This document shows positions 1-8,254 of a stretch of DNA of 64,000 bases, one piece after another; within the stretch, counting starts at the first letter, position 1; every line of letters begins with the position of its first letter. The stretch covers positions 1 to 64,000 of the forward strand of contig NZ_FRCK01000007.1 in the NCBI RefSeq assembly GCF_900142875.1, given 5' to 3'. A model generated the notes under the pieces. It saw nothing but the letters and a program-made list of their open reading frames with translations. It did no database searches and had not been told where the DNA came from. The position numbers were made by a program, and so were the translations under genes. This stretch comes from Paracoccus solventivorans. Lineage in GTDB: Bacteria; Pseudomonadota; Alphaproteobacteria; Rhodobacterales; Rhodobacteraceae.

Positions 1-21
1 CGTCAGATCGAAACGCGCCAT
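1..21 (-). CDS. IS5-family transposase, first 7 codons only
   Basis: Seven codons, MARFDLT, are visible before the window edge, preceded at optimal spacing by GGAGGGTTCAGG. IS5-family DDE transposases of Rhodobacteraceae commonly start with this peptide. The product would cut and rejoin IS ends. Nothing of the DDE domain is visible, so the call depends on the N-terminal match and the IS-like end at 92. Confidence 0.5.
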
Positions 22-92
22 CCTGAACCCTCCATAGGTTCAGTGAATCACGCCTGCTATCACAACGGAATCCCGTTTATGAGTTCACAGCC
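1..92 (-). mobile_element. Partial IS5-family insertion sequence (left part outside window)
   Basis: The first 92 bases look like the 5' end of an IS5-family (IS427-like) element read on the minus strand. Its transposase would start at 21, and the outer end reads GGCTGTGAACTCATAAAC. It abuts the dinucleotide TA at 93-94, the target these elements duplicate. A strong GGAGG ribosome site precedes the transposase start. The other end and the second TA lie outside the window, so the boundaries rest on recognition of the N-terminus and the TA junction. Confidence 0.55.
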
Positions 93-343
93 TAGTGTTC
101 CCGGAACGGCTTCCGCCCGGCCATCGACGCCCGGGCCAGCTGCGGGCTTTGCTTTCCCACGCTTGGGCCCCCTGCCGGCACGGGCCCGGATCGCAGGAAC
201 CAGCTGAGTGTCGCGACACCCAGACAGGCCACGGTGCCGCCCAGCCCATATGCCACCAGCACCCACAACCATCCCGCGCCCAGAAGCCAGGCGACGAGGG
301 CGGACAGGATTCCGACGGGGATACTGGCCAGCAAGGCAGCCAT
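92..343 (-). CDS. Small two-helix membrane protein, 3' end defined by IS junction
   Basis: An 83-residue protein starting at an ATG with a strong GGAGG site five bases upstream. A TTG start 11 codons further up is possible but has no ribosome site. Two hydrophobic segments (about residues 4-24 and 28-50) predict an inner-membrane hairpin with a polar, proline- and glycine-containing tail. The TAG stop is built from the TA target plus the first G of the neighbouring insertion sequence. The natural C-terminus may therefore have been longer, and the gene could be truncated. I do not recognise the family. Confidence 0.5.
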   Translation of the reverse strand: MAALLASIPVGILSALVAWLLGAGWLWVLVAYGLGGTVACLGVATLSWFLRSGPVPAGGPSVGKQSPQLARASMAGRKPFREH

Positions 344-478
344 CAGCGCCTCCGATTCATTCAAGCTCTGGAACAAGACTAGGCAACTGGAGGATGGCTT
401 TACAACTGCTGCTTGAGTAGGATATTAAATATATTGCGCAATTTATCATTCTGACTGTTGCAGTGGTGATACATACGC

Positions 479-504
479 AAAAACGGCCCGGTGACACCGA
501 GCCG
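479..504 (-). terminator. Rho-independent terminator downstream of tRNA-Ala
   Basis: On the minus strand, CGGCTCGG-TGTCA-CCGGGCCG forms an eight-pair hairpin (one G-U pair) followed directly by TTTTTG. It lies 24 bases past the 3' end of the tRNA, as expected for a monocistronic tRNA gene. Confidence 0.75.
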
Positions 505-527
505 AAACCATCCGAAATCTTGCGATC

Positions 528-603
528 TGGTGGAGCCGAGGGGAATCGAACCCCTGGCCTCATCATTGCGAACGATGCGCTCTACCAACTGAGCTACGGC
601 CCC
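528..603 (-). tRNA. tRNA-Ala (anticodon CGC)
   Basis: The minus strand folds as a complete cloverleaf: acceptor GGGGCCG/CGGCTCC with one G-U pair, D arm GCTC/GAGC, anticodon stem CATCG/TGATG with loop TTCGCAA, T arm with GGTTCGATTCC, and an encoded CCA end. The anticodon CGC reads GCG alanine codons, which are frequent in this GC-rich genome. A terminator follows it and a TTGACA promoter box precedes it. Confidence 0.95.
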
Positions 604-611
604 ACAGGCGC

Positions 612-642
612 GCTATGTGGCGCAAGCCGGTGCCCATGTCAA
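612..642 (-). promoter_or_regulatory. Probable sigma-70 promoter of tRNA-Ala
   Basis: A perfect TTGACA -35 box (reverse complement of 637-642) lies about 35 bases before the mature tRNA 5' end. The -10 is poor: CACATA at 17-base spacing or CATAGC at 19. The -35 match and the position carry the call. Confidence 0.5.
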
Positions 643-663
643 GCGCCTGTTTTTCGTCACAAT

Positions 664-712
664 GCGGGGGCTTTCCGCCCCCACACCCCCGAGGATATTT
701 CCCCACCAAAGA
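664..712 (+). repeat. Dispersed AAATATCC/hairpin repeat, copy 1
   Basis: A GGGGGC-TTTCC-GCCCCC hairpin (666-682) is followed by CCCCCGAGGATATTT. The same order (G5-C5 hairpin, C-run, GGATATTT) recurs near 52.5 kb and 59.2 kb. The reversed core occurs at 866-873. Confidence 0.6.
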
Positions 713-851
713 CGCCCCGCCGTTAACCGGACGTCAAGGAATCGCTGCTAGAGAGGAAGGGCGGTACAGGCGGGGACGCCGATGACCGCCACCGAAGACG
801 CCACTGTCCGCGGGGACGCGTGCCCGCGCGGACAGTGTGCGGCTCCGGCCC

Positions 852-885
852 GTCTTTGGTGCCCCAAATATCCCCGCCGGAGGCA
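852..885 (-). repeat. Dispersed AAATATCC repeat, copy 2 (inverted to copy 1)
   Basis: Core CCCCAAATATCCCCGCCGGA. This is almost the same string as the one found inside the DUF697-protein gene near 26.39 kb, which argues for a mobile or actively copied element rather than chance. Confidence 0.6.
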
Positions 886-920
886 TCGCCGGAACGGCGA
901 TATCCTCGCCGGGGCGGTGG

Positions 921-1343
921 TCAGCCCTGCTGGCGCACCCACTCGACCAGCTGGCCCGCGGGGCGGGCGCCGGACAGGCGGGCGCGCTCTCGCCCCTCGC
1001 GGAACAGGATGAAGGCGGGGATGCCGCGGATGTTCCAGCGCACCGTGGCATCCGGGTTGCGTTCGGTGTCGATCTTGGCCAGCCGCGCCTGGCCCTTGAG
1101 CAAGCCGGCGGCCTTTTCGAACTCGGGCGCCATCATCCGGCAGGGGCCGCACCATGGTGCCCAGTAATCCACCAGCAGCGGCAACTCATCGGATTTGGCC
1201 GCCTTTTCCAGCGTCTGAAAGTCGACGGAAACCGGTTTTTCCGGGATCAGCGGCGCGCCGCAGACCCCGCATTTCGGCCCCGCGGCCAGCCGCTCTTCGG
1301 GAACGCGGTTCATCTGACCGCAGCTCAGGCAGGTGAGTTTCAA
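921..1343 (-). CDS. trxC: Thioredoxin TrxC (thioredoxin 2 type)
   Basis: A 140-residue cytoplasmic disulfide reductase. The N-terminus carries the zinc-finger pairs typical of TrxC (C5xxC8 and C25xxC28), followed by a thioredoxin fold with the active site WCGPC at residues 64-68 and the conserved cis-proline region GIPAF. It reduces protein disulfides and, in TrxC homologues, helps in the response to oxidative stress. The start is TTG, supported by GAGGAT eight bases upstream. That ribosome site overlaps the stop of the 25-codon gene before it, so translation of the two is probably coupled. Confidence 0.93.
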   Translation of the reverse strand: MKLTCLSCGQMNRVPEERLAAGPKCGVCGAPLIPEKPVSVDFQTLEKAAKSDELPLLVDYWAPWCGPCRMMAPEFEKAAGLLKGQARLAKIDTERNPDATVRWNIRGIPAFILFREGRERARLSGARPAGQLVEWVRQQG

Positions 1344-1350
1344 GTTATCC

Positions 1351-1428
1351 TCAGAAAATACCGACCAGGTAAAGAAGAATGATCACGACGATCGGAACGC
1401 CGAGAAGCCAGGCGATGATCCCCTTCAT
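1351..1428 (-). CDS. 25-residue single-helix membrane microprotein
   Basis: A 25-codon frame encodes a short peptide that begins MKGIIAWLLG and ends LLYLVGIF. Almost the whole chain is one hydrophobic helix. AAAGGAT lies eight bases upstream of its ATG. Its stop codon TGA forms part of the ribosome site of trxC. The clean ribosome site, hydrophobic design and coupling support a real gene. Its function is unknown; a membrane peptide that tunes or senses something for the thioredoxin operon is only a guess. Confidence 0.6.
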   Translation of the reverse strand: MKGIIAWLLGVPIVVIILLYLVGIF

Positions 1429-1497
1429 GTCCGCTATCCTTTTGTTTTCCCATGTTGCAAGGCGCAACGCGGGACCGGACCGGCGGTTCCGCGGGGA

Positions 1498-4332
1498 TCA
1501 CTCGGCAGCCTCGGCATAGGCCTCAACCGGCGGGCAGGTGCAGATCAGGTTGCGGTCGCCATAGGCATTGTCCACCCGCCCGACCGGGGGCCAGTATTTG
1601 TCCACCCGGAACGCCCCGGGCGGGAAACAGCCCTGCTCGCGCGAATAGGCGCGGTCCCAGTCGGCGACCAGATCCTCGACCGTGTGCGGGGCATGGCGCA
1701 GCGGGCTGTCCTCGGCGGCGATACGACCGTCGGCGACCTCGGCAATCTCGTCGCGAATCGCCAGCATCGCGGTGATGAAGCGGTCCAGCTCGGCCTTGGT
1801 TTCCGATTCCGTCGGCTCGACCATCAGCGTGCCGGGGACGGGCCAGCTCATCGTGGGGGCGTGAAAACCGTTGTCGATCAGGCGCTTGGCAATGTCGTCC
1901 ACGGTCACGCCATGGTCCGCGAACACCCGCGTGTCCACGATGCATTCATGCGCGACCCGGCCGCGATTGCCCATGAACAGGATCGGGTAAGCATTGCTTA
2001 ACCGGCTGGCGATATAGTTGGCGTTGAGAATCGCCACCCGCGTCGCCTGGGTCAGCCCGGCCCCGCCCATCATCAGGATATACGCCCATGAAATCAGCAG
2101 GATCGAGGCAGAGCCCCAGGGCGCCGCCGACACCGCGCCTTCGCCCAGCCGCGGGTCCGCCGGCAGATAGGGCGCCAGATGCGCCTTGACCCCGATGGGC
2201 CCCATGCCGGGCCCGCCGCCGCCATGCGGAATCGCAAAGGTCTTGTGCAGGTTCAGGTGGCTGACGTCGCCGCCGATCTCGCCCGGCTTCACCAGCCCGA
2301 CCAGCGCGTTCATGTTGGCGCCGTCGATATAGACCTGCCCGCCGTGGTCATGGGTGATGCGGCAGACCTCGCGCACCGTGTCCTCGAACACCCCATGGGT
2401 CGAGGGGTAGGTGATCATCACCGCCGCCAGCCGGTCGCCGGCCTTGGCCGCCTTGTCGGTGAAATCCTCCAGGTCGATGTCGCCGTTCGGGGCGGATTTC
2501 ACCACCACCACCTTCATCCCCGCCATCTGCGCGCTGGCCGGGTTGGTGCCATGGGCGCTGGTCGGGATCAGGCAGATGTCGCGGTCCTCGCCGCGGGCCT
2601 TGTGATAGGCGGCGATGGTCAGCAGCCCGGCATATTCGCCCTGCGCGCCGCTGTTGGGTTGCAGGGAAAACGCGTCATAGCCGGTGATCTCGCACAGTTT
2701 CGCGGTCAGGTCGGCAAACATGCGGTGATAGCCCGCCGCCTGCGCTTCGGGCGCAAAGGGATGCAGCGCGCCGAACTCGGGCCAGGTCAGCGGCATCATC
2801 TCGGCCGCCGCATTCAGCTTCATCGTGCAGGACCCCAGCGGGATCATCGCCCGGTCCAGCGCCAGATCGCGGTCGGACAGGCGGCGCATATAGCGCATCA
2901 TCTCGGATTCCGCCCGGTTCATCTGGAACACCGGATGGGTCAGGAAGTCGCTGTCCCGCAGCAGCTCATCGGGAATCGCGGGCGCAGTGGCTGGCGTGGC
3001 CGGGTCCGAGATTCCGAACGCATCCAGCACAAGCGCGATCACCCCCGCGTCGGTGGTCTCGTCGACGCTGATCCCCACGCGGTCGCGGCCGACGCGGCGC
3101 AGGTTGATCCCACGCTGCTCGGCGGCGGCGAGGATCCCCGCCTGTCCGACGCCCACCCGCACGGTGATGGTGTCGAAAAACGCCTCGGGCGCGACCTCGG
3201 CCCCCGCCTCGCGCAGCGCCTGGGCCAGCGTCACCGCGTTCAGATGCACCCGCTGCGCGATGGCCCGCAGCCCCACCGGCCCGTGGAACACCGCATAGAA
3301 GGACGCCATCACCGCCAGCAGCGCCTGCGCCGTGCAGACATTCGAGGTCGCCTTTTCGCGGCGGATATGCTGCTCGCGCGTCTGCAGGGCCAGCCGATAG
3401 GCCTGCCGGCCCGCCGAATCGATGGACACGCCCACGATCCGCCCCGGCATCGCCCGCTTCATCTCGTCGCGGCAGGACATGAAGCCTGCGTGCGGCCCGC
3501 CATAGCCCATCGGCACCCCGAACCGCTGGGCCGAGCCCACGCAGATATCGGCCCCCATCGCGCCCGGTTCCTTCAGCAGGCACAGCGCCAGCAGGTCGGT
3601 CGCCACCACCGCCACCGCGCCTGCATCATGCAGCGCTGCGCAATCGGCGGTCAGGTCGCGGACATGGCCGAAGGTGCCGGGATACTGGAAGATTGCGCCG
3701 AACACCGCAGAGGGGTCGCAGTTGCCCGGCTGGCCGCGGATGATCTGAATCCCCAAGGGCGCGGCGCGGGTCTCGATCACGCTGATGGTCTGTGGGTGCA
3801 GATGCTCGCTGACGAAGAACGCACGCGCCTTGGATTTCGCCACCCGCTGCGCCATCGCCATCGCCTCGGCCGCCGCGGTGGCTTCGTCCAGCAGGCTGGC
3901 ATTGGCCACCGGCAGCCCGGTCAGATCCGCGACCATGGTCTGGTAATTCAGCAGCGCCTCGAGCCGGCCTTGCGCGATTTCCGGCTGATAGGGGGTGTAG
4001 GCCGTGTACCAGGCCGGGTTTTCCAGGATGTTGCGCTGGATCGCGGGCGGCGTGACGGTGCCGTAATAGCCCTGCCCGATCAGGCTGGTCATCACCTTGT
4101 TCTGCGCCGCCACCTCGCGCATCAGCGCCAGCAGCTCTCGTTCCGACAGCGCCGGCCAGTCCAGCCGCGCCTGCTGCCGGATCGAGCCGGGCACCGTCTG
4201 CTCGATCAGCTGGTCGAGGCTGTCGGCCCCCACCACCTTCAGCATCTCGGCCATCTCGGCCGGAGAGGGGCCGATGTGGCGGCGGTTGGCGAAATCGTCG
4301 GGGTCGTAAGAGGTGGGGTTCCAGCGGCTCAT
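1498..4332 (-). CDS. gcvP: Glycine dehydrogenase (decarboxylating), P protein
   Basis: This 944-residue PLP enzyme decarboxylates glycine and passes the aminomethyl group to the lipoyl arm of GcvH. It is full length with both halves of the fused P protein. The C-terminal half carries the glycine-rich motif around the PLP lysine ([20 protein letters not shown], lysine near residue 695). The last gene of gcvT-gcvH-gcvP, it is separated from gcvH by about 218 bases containing unusual inverted repeats. Its ribosome site (GAGTGAAAC) is weak, so internal control of gcvP expression is plausible. Confidence 0.97.
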   Translation of the reverse strand: MSRWNPTSYDPDDFANRRHIGPSPAEMAEMLKVVGADSLDQLIEQTVPGSIRQQARLDWPALSERELLALMREVAAQNKVMTSLIGQGYYGTVTPPAIQRNILENPAWYTAYTPYQPEIAQGRLEALLNYQTMVADLTGLPVANASLLDEATAAAEAMAMAQRVAKSKARAFFVSEHLHPQTISVIETRAAPLGIQIIRGQPGNCDPSAVFGAIFQYPGTFGHVRDLTADCAALHDAGAVAVVATDLLALCLLKEPGAMGADICVGSAQRFGVPMGYGGPHAGFMSCRDEMKRAMPGRIVGVSIDSAGRQAYRLALQTREQHIRREKATSNVCTAQALLAVMASFYAVFHGPVGLRAIAQRVHLNAVTLAQALREAGAEVAPEAFFDTITVRVGVGQAGILAAAEQRGINLRRVGRDRVGISVDETTDAGVIALVLDAFGISDPATPATAPAIPDELLRDSDFLTHPVFQMNRAESEMMRYMRRLSDRDLALDRAMIPLGSCTMKLNAAAEMMPLTWPEFGALHPFAPEAQAAGYHRMFADLTAKLCEITGYDAFSLQPNSGAQGEYAGLLTIAAYHKARGEDRDICLIPTSAHGTNPASAQMAGMKVVVVKSAPNGDIDLEDFTDKAAKAGDRLAAVMITYPSTHGVFEDTVREVCRITHDHGGQVYIDGANMNALVGLVKPGEIGGDVSHLNLHKTFAIPHGGGGPGMGPIGVKAHLAPYLPADPRLGEGAVSAAPWGSASILLISWAYILMMGGAGLTQATRVAILNANYIASRLSNAYPILFMGNRGRVAHECIVDTRVFADHGVTVDDIAKRLIDNGFHAPTMSWPVPGTLMVEPTESETKAELDRFITAMLAIRDEIAEVADGRIAAEDSPLRHAPHTVEDLVADWDRAYSREQGCFPPGAFRVDKYWPPVGRVDNAYGDRNLICTCPPVEAYAEAAE

Positions 4333-4550
4333 GTTTCACTCGCGCAGACAGGCCAGCGGCCGGTTCGATCACGACGGGCACCTGGTGGCGCCCGCCCCTT
4401 CTTCCTTGCCGAAATCTCCCGGGGCTCGTGAGCGCCCGGAATAGCAGGCGGATCGGAAAACAGTCCACAAAGCTGTTTTCCCGCCGAACGGTCCGGTGGA
4501 CTGTTCCCAGCGAACCAGGCCACGGCAGCGCCCCGGTCCGGCGGCCCCGC
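4333..4550 (-). other. gcvH-gcvP spacer with overlapping inverted repeats
   Basis: In the direction of transcription this spacer can form three stems from 4456-4506. Hairpin 1 is GAACAGTCC/GGACCGTTC with an ACC loop. Hairpin 2 is GAAAACAG/CTGTTTTC. A long perfect 10-bp stem, AACAGTCCAC/GTGGACTGTT, uses one arm of each and excludes both. Remnants of the dispersed repeat (AAATCTCCCGGGG near 4411; GGCAGCGCCCCGGTCCGG near 4527) lie on either side. No gene is seen. It may be an attenuator, an mRNA-processing site or a small inserted palindromic element. Confidence 0.5.
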
Positions 4551-4910
4551 TCAGCCGATCAGCGCCTGATAGGCGGCCTCATCCATGAAGCCGTCCAGCG
4601 TCACGCCCTCGGCCGGCTTGATGCGGAAGAACCAGGCGGCCAGCGCGTCCTCGTTCACGTCGCCCGGCGCATCGGCCAGCGCCTCGTTGACCGCGGTGAT
4701 CACCCCGGCGATCGGGGCCGCGATGTCGGATGCGGCCTTGACGGATTCGATCACCACGATCTCCTCGCCCGCCTCGACCTCGCGCCCAACCTCGGGCAGC
4801 TCGATGAACACCACGTCGCCCAGCTGCTCGCTGGCATGGGGGGTGATGCCGACGACGATCTCGTCGCCCTCGGCGCGCAGCCATTCGTGGTCTTCGGTGT
4901 ATTTCAGCAT
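4551..4910 (-). CDS. gcvH: Glycine cleavage system H protein
   Basis: The 119-residue lipoyl carrier that shuttles the aminomethyl group between P, T and L proteins. The lipoylation motif ESVKAASD places the modified lysine at residue 58. Length and the opening MLKYTEDHEWLR are typical. GAGGCGAGAC precedes the ATG. It lies 18 bases downstream of gcvT and upstream of gcvP, and shares the riboswitch-controlled transcript. Confidence 0.97.
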   Translation of the reverse strand: MLKYTEDHEWLRAEGDEIVVGITPHASEQLGDVVFIELPEVGREVEAGEEIVVIESVKAASDIAAPIAGVITAVNEALADAPGDVNEDALAAWFFRIKPAEGVTLDGFMDEAAYQALIG

Positions 4911-4928
4911 GTCTCGCCTCGGGTTGGA

Positions 4929-6029
4929 TCAGCGTTTGTAGGTGGTCTTGACGAAGGGCATGGGCACGACGCGCAGCTTCTGGCGCTTGCCGCGCAGCTC
5001 GGCGTAAAGCACGGCGCCGTCGGGGATCCCGGAGGGCAGCGTCGCCATCGCCACCGGCCCGCCGACCGAGGGGCCGAAGCCGCCCGAGGTGACATGGCCC
5101 AGGGGCTCGCCCCCCTCGGCCCCGGCAAAGATCGCCACCCCCTCGCGGATGGGCGCGCGGCCCTCGGGCATCACCCCGCGGCGGGAATGCGCGGCCGCGC
5201 CCAGTTCCGGCAGGATCACATCGGCGCCGGGGAACCCGCCCGCCCGCACCCCGCCCGCGCGGCGGGCCTTGGGGATGGCAAAGCCCACCCCCGCCTGCGC
5301 CGGCGTCACATCCTCGCCCATGTCGTTGCCGTAAAGCGGCAGCCCGGCCTCGAGCCGCAGCGAATCGCGCGCCCCCAGCCCCACCGGGGCCACCTCGTCC
5401 AGCGCCAGCAGCGCGCGGGCGAAATCGACGGCGCGATCCTCGCGCAGGCTGATCTCGAACCCGTCCTCGCCGGTATAGCCCGAGCGGCTGACCCACAGCC
5501 GCGCCCCGTCCCATTCCAGATCCGCCACGTCCATGAAGCGCATCTCGGCCACCCCCGCCACCAGCGAGGCCAGCGCCGATTCCGCCGCCGGTCCCTGCAG
5601 GGCCAACAGCGCGCGGTCGCCAACCACCTCGGGGTGCAGCCCGTGCGCGGCCAGATGCGCGATGTCCTTGTCGGCGCAGGCCGCGTTCACCACCAGCAAC
5701 AGGTGGTCTCCCTTGTTGGCGATCATCAGGTCGTCGACGATCCCGCCGCGGTCGTTGGTGAACAGCCCGTAACGCTGCCGCCCGGGGGCGAGGCCGACGA
5801 TATCGGCGGGCACCAGCCGCTCCAGCGCCTCGGCTACGCCGGGGCCGCGCAGGATCAGCTGGCCCATGTGGCTGACGTCGAACAGCCCGGCGGCGGCGCG
5901 GGTGTGCTGGTGCTCGCCCAGAACGCCCAGCGGATACTGCACCGGCATTTCCCAGCCGGCATAGGGCACCATGCGGGCGCCCAGTTCGATATGCAGGTCG
6001 TAAAGCGGCGTCCGGCGCAGCTCGGTCAT
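4929..6029 (-). CDS. gcvT: Glycine cleavage system aminomethyltransferase, T protein
   Basis: A 366-residue folate enzyme that releases ammonia from the aminomethyl-lipoyl arm and forms 5,10-methylene-tetrahydrofolate. Family landmarks include RRTPLYDLH at the start, GLFDVSHMGQ and the later YTGEDGFEIS segment. AAGGGGGAT lies before the ATG. It is the first gene after the tandem glycine riboswitch, so the operon should be switched on by glycine. Confidence 0.97.
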   Translation of the reverse strand: MTELRRTPLYDLHIELGARMVPYAGWEMPVQYPLGVLGEHQHTRAAAGLFDVSHMGQLILRGPGVAEALERLVPADIVGLAPGRQRYGLFTNDRGGIVDDLMIANKGDHLLLVVNAACADKDIAHLAAHGLHPEVVGDRALLALQGPAAESALASLVAGVAEMRFMDVADLEWDGARLWVSRSGYTGEDGFEISLREDRAVDFARALLALDEVAPVGLGARDSLRLEAGLPLYGNDMGEDVTPAQAGVGFAIPKARRAGGVRAGGFPGADVILPELGAAAHSRRGVMPEGRAPIREGVAIFAGAEGGEPLGHVTSGGFGPSVGGPVAMATLPSGIPDGAVLYAELRGKRQKLRVVPMPFVKTTYKR

Positions 6030-6065
6030 GGCATCCCCCTTGGCGGCCAGCGGCCGCGTGTCGAT

Positions 6066-6233
6066 GCCCCCTCTGTCCCTGCCCCGGTCAAGGACCGCGG
6101 GGCGCCTGAGATCGTTATCCCTTCGGCGGGCCGGACGGCCGCTCTTCAGAGTTCTATGCGGAAACGGTCTTTTTGCCTGAGAGTTTACCGGGGCGGTTGC
6201 TCCTTCGGCCCTGGCCTGCGCCAGCGTCTCCCG
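6066..6233 (-). ncRNA. Tandem glycine riboswitch
   Basis: The leader of gcvT carries both aptamers of a classic gcvT riboswitch. Aptamer 1 has GGGAGAC, GCCGAAGGAGCAA and CTCTCAGGCAAAAAGACCG. Aptamer 2 has AACTCTGAAGAG, GCCGAAGGGATAACGATCTC, then AGGC and the closing ACAGAGGGG. Glycine binding normally activates glycine cleavage genes. No strong terminator is seen between aptamer 2 and gcvT, so control may act at the gcvT ribosome site. Confidence 0.95.
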
Positions 6234-6247
6234 ATTTCCACGACTTT

Positions 6248-6275
6248 GGTATCAGCCGAACTGCCGCTGTGGCAA
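6248..6275 (-). promoter_or_regulatory. Probable promoter of the gcvTHP operon
   Basis: TTGCCA and GATACC, spaced 16 bases apart on the minus strand, would start transcription near 6240, a few bases before the first riboswitch stem. The -10 box is weak (three of six matches), but the position fits the leader exactly. Confidence 0.45.
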
Positions 6276-6332
6276 GGTTTTTCTAGACGCCGCCGCGCCA
6301 AGCAGAGCCTGCGGCGCACACCCGCCGCAGGG

Positions 6333-6381
6333 CTTCTTTCTGGTCCCAATACCCAGCTTGGGGCACCCCCGGGGCCGGCCG
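6333..6381 (-). repeat. Dispersed repeat, diverged copy
   Basis: The segment CTTCTTTCTGGTCCCAATAC followed by a G/C-rich palindrome resembles the reverse complement of the copy near 62.4 kb (CTTCTTTCTGGGCCAAATAC). It lies between the gcv promoter and the end of the L,D-transpeptidase gene. Confidence 0.4.
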
Positions 6382-6408
6382 CACCGCGGCGGCACCCGGG
6401 CGGGACGG

Positions 6409-6930
6409 TCACGGATAGATCACGATCGGGACCCCGACCCGCACCATCGAGAAGATTTCTTCGATCTCGTCGTCGTTCACGGCGATGCAGCCCGCGGTCC
6501 AGTCGCGCGCCTTTTGCTGGCGACCCCAGGGGCCGCGGCCGTGGATCATGATGTCGCCGCCCGGCGGCTGGCCCAGCAGCATGGCGCGGTCGCGGTCGTC
6601 CTGCTGCGGATAGGAAACCCCCAGCGACAGGTGATACTGGCTGTTGGGGTTCTGGCGGTCGATGAAATAGACCCCCTCGGGCGTGCGGCCATCGCCCTCG
6701 CGCTGCTTGTGCCCCACCGGCTGGAAGCCCAGGCCGATGTCGTACTGCTTGATCGCCTTGCTGCCGCTGAGCAGATACATCTTCCGCTCGCCCTTCTTGA
6801 CCGTGATCTGCGTCACGGGCGGGCCGTCATAGCTGCGGAACTTGCCCTGCGGCTGCGACTTGGAGGAACAGGCCGCCAGCCCGCCAAGCGCCGCCAGCGC
6901 AATAAAACTGCGTCGTGTGGTTCTCATCAC
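6409..6930 (-). CDS. L,D-transpeptidase family lipoprotein (YkuD domain)
   Basis: A 173-residue exported protein. The N-terminus RTTRRSFIALAALGGLAAC has twin arginines and a lipobox ending in the cysteine to be lipidated. The YkuD domain follows, with the catalytic signature HG...TAGCIAV (His about 20 residues before the Cys). Such enzymes form 3-3 crosslinks in peptidoglycan or attach proteins to it. Translation could begin at GTG 6930 or, with GGGG better placed, at ATG 6927. It is a monocistronic gene upstream of the gcv operon. Confidence 0.88.
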   Translation of the reverse strand: MMRTTRRSFIALAALGGLAACSSKSQPQGKFRSYDGPPVTQITVKKGERKMYLLSGSKAIKQYDIGLGFQPVGHKQREGDGRTPEGVYFIDRQNPNSQYHLSLGVSYPQQDDRDRAMLLGQPPGGDIMIHGRGPWGRQQKARDWTAGCIAVNDDEIEEIFSMVRVGVPIVIYP

Positions 6931-7018
6931 TGCCCCAGATTCGCTTTATGCGAGTTATTGGTTCAGGGAATACCACGACCGGCGGTTTTTCGCCAACGAC
7001 AACTCGTCGCAATTTTCA

Positions 7019-8254
7019 CTATCTCGACGGGCGCTGTCGCGTGAAGGCCGCAGTCAGCTCGACATGCGGCGACCAGCGGAACTGGTCCACCACCCCCACC
7101 GGGCCGATCGCATAGCCGCCCTCAATCATCCGCCGCGCGTCGCGGGCGAATGTCACCGGGTCGCAGCTGAGCCAGGCGACCAGCGGCACCGAGGATTCGG
7201 CCAGCGCCGCCGCCTGCGCCGCCGCCCCGGTCCGCGGCGGGTCGATCACCACCGCGTCGAACCGGGCCAGCTCGTCGGGCAGCAGCGGGCGGCGGGCAAG
7301 ATCGCGGGTCTCGGTCGTCACCCGCCGCAGCCCCGGCGCCGCGCGCCAGCCCGCATCCAGCGCTGCCAGCGGCGCGGACAGCCCCTCGACCGCATGAACC
7401 TCGGCCCGCTCGGCCAGCGGCAGAGTGAACGTGCCCGCCCCGGCAAACAGGTCGGCGATTCGCGCCGCATCGCCGACGATGGCGCGCACCGCGGCCAGCA
7501 GCGCCGCCTCGCCCTCGGCGGTCGCCTGCAGGAACCCGCCCGGCGGCAGCACCACCCTTGCCCGGCCGAACTGCAGCTCGGGCGGGAGCAGCAGCAGCGG
7601 TTCATCCCCCCAGACCAGCCGCGCCCAGCCGGCCTCGCGCGCGAGCGCCGCCAGCTGCGCAAACAGCCCCGGCTCCATGGGTTTGCCGCCCTGGACCGCC
7701 ACGTCCAGCCCGGCCAGCGTCTCGGTCACCGTCAGTGCCAGCTCGGCCGAGCGCGAGCCGCCCATCACCACCAGCCGCCGCAGTTCCGGCAGCGCCGCGA
7801 TTATCGCCGGGCGCAGCACCATGCAGTCGGCCAGATCGACCACCACCTCCGAAAAGCGCCGGTGAAATCCCAGCAGAGCGCCCTTTTTCGTGCGCCGCCC
7901 CGACAACACCGCCCGCCGGCGCGAGCGCGGGGGCGAGACATGGGCCAGCGCGACCGGCGCCGCGATCCCCTGCGCCGCCAGCGCAGCCTGAACCACCCCA
8001 ACCTTCCAGCCGGCCACGAAATCGTCGCTGCCGTGCATCAGCGCGCAGCCGCCACAGGCGCGGTAATGCGGACAGGCCGCCGCCACCCGCTGGGCCGAGG
8101 GCGCCACGATCCGCGGCGCCGCGATGCGGCCGTCCTCGGCCTCGCCCTCGATCTCTTCGCCTGGCAGGGTCAGCGGCGCCAGTGCCCGCGCCTCCCCCGC
8201 GACCGCGACGCCATCGCCGCGCCTGCCCAGCCGCTCGATCCGCCAGCGGGTCAT
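7019..8254 (-). CDS. Class I SAM-dependent RNA m5U methyltransferase (RlmD/TrmA family)
   Basis: A 411-residue enzyme with a TRAM-like N-terminus, the [4Fe-4S] cluster cysteines CPHYRACGGC (fourth further on), a SAM-binding motif DLFAGAGTFTLPLA and the catalytic loop with SCDP. It methylates uridine in 23S rRNA (or tRNA); the exact target cannot be read from sequence. The ATG at 8254 overlaps the stop of the ABC exporter gene as ATGA, which fixes the start over longer in-frame extensions. Confidence 0.88.
   Translation of the reverse strand: MTRWRIERLGRRGDGVAVAGEARALAPLTLPGEEIEGEAEDGRIAAPRIVAPSAQRVAAACPHYRACGGCALMHGSDDFVAGWKVGVVQAALAAQGIAAPVALAHVSPPRSRRRAVLSGRRTKKGALLGFHRRFSEVVVDLADCMVLRPAIIAALPELRRLVVMGGSRSAELALTVTETLAGLDVAVQGGKPMEPGLFAQLAALAREAGWARLVWGDEPLLLLPPELQFGRARVVLPPGGFLQATAEGEAALLAAVRAIVGDAARIADLFAGAGTFTLPLAERAEVHAVEGLSAPLAALDAGWRAAPGLRRVTTETRDLARRPLLPDELARFDAVVIDPPRTGAAAQAAALAESSVPLVAWLSCDPVTFARDARRMIEGGYAIGPVGVVDQFRWSPHVELTAAFTRQRPSR

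Larger units (their letters stand above)
604..920. other. Intergenic region between tRNA-Ala and trxC
   Basis: About 317 bases without a convincing gene. It holds the tRNA-Ala promoter at its left end and two inverted copies of the dispersed AAATATCC repeat (described separately), which flank unremarkable GC-rich sequence. The open frames crossing it are long only because of base composition. Confidence 0.6.

Noticed and set aside
410-475. AT-rich stretch (TTAAATATATTGCGCAATTTATC) as a promoter or origin-like element
   Set aside because: It is notable in this GC-rich DNA and may carry the promoter of the small membrane-protein gene, but I could not find boxes at proper spacing or DnaA-like repeats.
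2179-4431. A 750-codon open frame antisense to gcvP
   Set aside because: It is the GC-driven mirror of gcvP: rich in His, Arg, Gln and Gly, no domain, and fully overlapped by a clear enzyme gene. Similar long mirror frames lie opposite gcvT, the ABC exporter, hrpB, flhA and recQ.
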